Below the pieces are notes generated by a model. It searched no databases. It was not told where the DNA came from and worked only from the letters and a program-made list of their open reading frames with translations. From assembly GCA_025450955.1 (NCBI GenBank), contig JANWLJ010000274.1, forward strand, positions 1 to 7,119: a stretch of 7,119 nucleotides of DNA, read 5' to 3'. Within the stretch, counting starts at the first letter, position 1. The number at the start of each line of letters is the position of its first letter. Below, piece by piece: positions 5,590 to 7,119 of this stretch. This stretch comes from Polyangium sp. (in: bacteria) (GTDB lineage Bacteria > Myxococcota_A > Polyangia > Palsa-1104). A program made the translations under genes and the position numbers.

Positions 5590-6525
5590 ATGACCTCTAC
5601 GGGTGAATGGATCGCGGGGAAGTACGAGCTGCTCGCGCAGCTCGGTGAAGGCGGCATGGCCAATGTCTGGCGCGGCGTCACGCACGGCGCCGCCGGCTTT
5701 ACCCGCAAGGTGGCGATCAAGCGCGTGTTGCCCAAGCTCGCCGTCGACAGCGGCTTCGCGGCGATGTTCGTCGAGGAGGCGCGGGTCGTCTCCGAGCTGC
5801 AGCACCCGAACATCGTTCAAGTGCACGACTTCGATCTCGACAAGAACGGCCGCTACTTCATCGTCATGGAGTGGGTCGAAGGCGTCGATCTCGACGCGTG
5901 GGTGCGATCGTTCGGCGAAAACCCGACGCCGTGGCCGCTGGTCGCCGCGATCGGGATCGAGGTCTTGCGCGCGCTCGGCGCCGCGCACGAGCGGCGCGAC
6001 GAGACCGGCCGGCCGGCGCCGGTGATCCACCGCGACGTCACGCCGGCCAACATCCTGCTCGGAAATTCCGGAATCGTGAAGCTGGCCGACTTCGGGCTGG
6101 CGCGCGCGATGGACCGGGCGAGCATGACCGCGCCCGGGATGGTCAAGGGCAAGCTCTCGTATCTCGCGCCCGAGCTCCTCGAAGGGCAGCCCGCCGGACC
6201 GCGCAGCGATCTCTACGGGCTCGGGATCGTCCTTTGGGAGTGCTTGACCAGCAAGCGCCTGTTCGCCGGCGGTGGGCCGGGCCAGGTGGTGATGCGGGTG
6301 CGCGAGGGCAAGGTGCCGTCCCTGCGTGACGCGCGAGCCGATCTGCCGCCGTCGCTGGTCGAGGTGGTCCACTGCGCGCTCGCCCGCAATCCGCAAGATC
6401 GCTTCGAGGCCGCCGCCGAGATGCAGCGCGCGCTCTCGGCGATCCTGCGCACCCATCCCGAGCCCACCGACGCCCGTCCGCTCGGCGCGAGCGTGCGCGA
6501 GGCGCAGGAGCGGCTCCGAGCGTAG
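5590..6525 (+). CDS. Soluble Hanks-type serine/threonine protein kinase
   Basis: 311 residues, almost entirely kinase domain. Visible elements: glycine loop G-E-G-G-M-A-N-V (19-26), Lys44 in V-A-I-K, helix-C Glu63, H-P-N-I-V (72-76), hinge V-M-E-W-V-E-G (92-98), catalytic loop H-R-D-V-T-P-A-N (147-154) with Asp149 and Asn154, D-F-G (167-169), L-A-P-E (192-195), Asp207 in S-D-L-Y-G-L-G, and Arg271 in N-P-Q-D-R-F. All ATP and Mg residues are present, so it should be active. The usual Lys of HRDLKPxN is Thr151; H-R-D-V-S/T-P variants occur among myxobacterial kinases. The C-terminal tail (288-311) is short. There is no transmembrane helix and no PASTA, TPR or other sensor domain, so the input signal must come from a partner. 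The ATG at 5590 begins the domain-bearing protein; the frame is open further upstream, but only through non-coding and antisense DNA. It is three bases from the TRAP gene start, so likely co-transcribed with it. Confidence 0.95.
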   Translation: MTSTGEWIAGKYELLAQLGEGGMANVWRGVTHGAAGFTRKVAIKRVLPKLAVDSGFAAMFVEEARVVSELQHPNIVQVHDFDLDKNGRYFIVMEWVEGVDLDAWVRSFGENPTPWPLVAAIGIEVLRALGAAHERRDETGRPAPVIHRDVTPANILLGNSGIVKLADFGLARAMDRASMTAPGMVKGKLSYLAPELLEGQPAGPRSDLYGLGIVLWECLTSKRLFAGGGPGQVVMRVREGKVPSLRDARADLPPSLVEVVHCALARNPQDRFEAAAEMQRALSAILRTHPEPTDARPLGASVREAQERLRA

Positions 6526-6528
6526 CGC

Positions 6529-7119
6529 GTGCGTCCTCTCGTCTTTTTTCCCGCGCTCCTCCTCGCGCTCGCGGCCTCGCCTCCTCCGGCGCGCGCCGAG
6601 CCGGTGGTGCTCAAGCTCGCCTCGGCGGTTCCCGAAGGCACCGCGTGGGCCCGCGAGGGCAAGGCGTTCGCCCGCGACGTCGAGCTCACCACCCACGGCA
6701 ACGTGCGGATCAAGTGGTACCTGGGCGGCATCGCCGGCGACGAGATCGAGGTCGGCGATCGCATCCGCCGCGGCCAGCTCGACGGCGCGGCCTCGGGCGG
6801 GATGTTGTGCGGGCAGATGGCGCCGTCGATGCGCATCACCCGCGTGGCCGGGCTGTTCCAAAAACGCGAGGAGCTCACCTACGTCCTTGGCCGGATGAAG
6901 CCGCTCCTCGACGGAGAGTTCCGCCAGCGCGGCTTCGACAACCTGTGGGAGGTGCCGCTCGGGCCGGGCGAGCTGTTCACCCGCGATCCGGTGCGCACCG
7001 TCGAGGATCTGCGCCGGATTCGCGTGTGGACCTGGAACCTCGACGAGGTGCTCAATATGCAGATCGACGCCGCCGGGGTGCACGCGGTGGCGCTGCCGCT
7101 CAGCGAGGCGGCGCGCGCC
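6529..7119 (+). CDS. TRAP transporter solute-binding protein (DctP-like), partial at right edge
   Basis: First 197 residues. GTG start three bases after the kinase stop; the local SD is poor (AGGAG 18 bases upstream, CCGAG 8 bases upstream), which suggests translational coupling. A signal peptide with hydrophobic core 4-16 ends in A-R-A (21-23), cleaved before Glu24. The mature start V-V-L-K-L-A-S-A-V-P-E-G-T (26-38) is the typical first strand and ligand loop of DctP proteins. Then come W-Y-L-G-G-I-A-G-D-E (63-72), I-R-R-G-Q-L-D-G-A-A (79-88), and L-R-R-I-R-V-W (161-167), where Arg165 aligns with the carboxylate-binding arginine of TRAP binding proteins. It is therefore expected to bind an organic acid in the periplasm and pass it to a membrane DctQ/DctM pair, not seen in this window. 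The frame is open to the right edge; DctP proteins usually have 320-340 residues, so roughly 130-140 are missing. Ligand not predictable. Confidence 0.9.
   Translation, partial: MRPLVFFPALLLALAASPPPARAEPVVLKLASAVPEGTAWAREGKAFARDVELTTHGNVRIKWYLGGIAGDEIEVGDRIRRGQLDGAASGGMLCGQMAPSMRITRVAGLFQKREELTYVLGRMKPLLDGEFRQRGFDNLWEVPLGPGELFTRDPVRTVEDLRRIRVWTWNLDEVLNMQIDAAGVHAVALPLSEAARA

Noticed and set aside
5551..7083. Long upstream extension of the DUF3617 frame (to 7083).
   Set aside because: It is antisense of the kinase and TRAP genes. A clear signal peptide and an SD 8 bases upstream place the real start at 5550.

Overview
This GC-rich window fits a member of the Myxococcota (myxobacteria and relatives). 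The best taxonomic marker is the C-terminus of a secreted serine protease. It ends in a Gly/Asn-rich linker, a Ser-Ser-Gly-Cys motif, a hydrophobic helix and an Arg run, the MYXO-CTERM sorting signal recognised by myxosortases. A Hanks-type kinase with an HRDVTPAN catalytic loop, a very long TPR protein and a DUF3617 protein are in keeping with that group. I see no mobile element, CRISPR array, tRNA, rRNA, phage gene or defence locus.

Layout, left to right. (1) 1-2343, minus: a cytoplasmic TPR protein, cut off at the left edge, with a Pro-rich N-terminus followed by an unusually regular array of 72-residue double-TPR units. (2) 2344-2498: divergent intergenic region with a plausible promoter for the TPR gene. 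(3) 2499-3734, plus: an MFS transporter of the AmpG/PAT-like type, with no visible Shine-Dalgarno sequence. (4) 3744-4871, minus: the S1-family protease, convergent with the transporter; a 7-9 bp hairpin covers the 9-bp gap between them. (5) 4872-5115: 244 bp with no gene. (6) 5116-5550, minus: a small exported DUF3617 protein. (7) 5551-5589: a 39-bp divergent gap. (8) 5590-6525, plus: a soluble 311-residue Ser/Thr kinase. (9) 6529-7119, plus: a TRAP-type periplasmic solute-binding protein that starts three bases after the kinase stop and runs off the right edge.

These genes do not form one obvious pathway. The only clear operon is kinase plus TRAP solute-binding protein (3-bp gap), which suggests co-expression of a signalling kinase with a solute-uptake component. 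The DUF3617 gene diverges from that pair and may share a compact bidirectional promoter with it. The remaining genes (TPR scaffold, MFS transporter, surface protease) look like separate transcription units.

I did not find a demonstrable new system. The observations most worth checking are the indel-free 72-residue periodicity of the TPR array, the possible double anchoring of the protease (N-terminal lipobox-like cysteine plus MYXO-CTERM), and the kinase-TRAP gene pair with its short divergent promoter.
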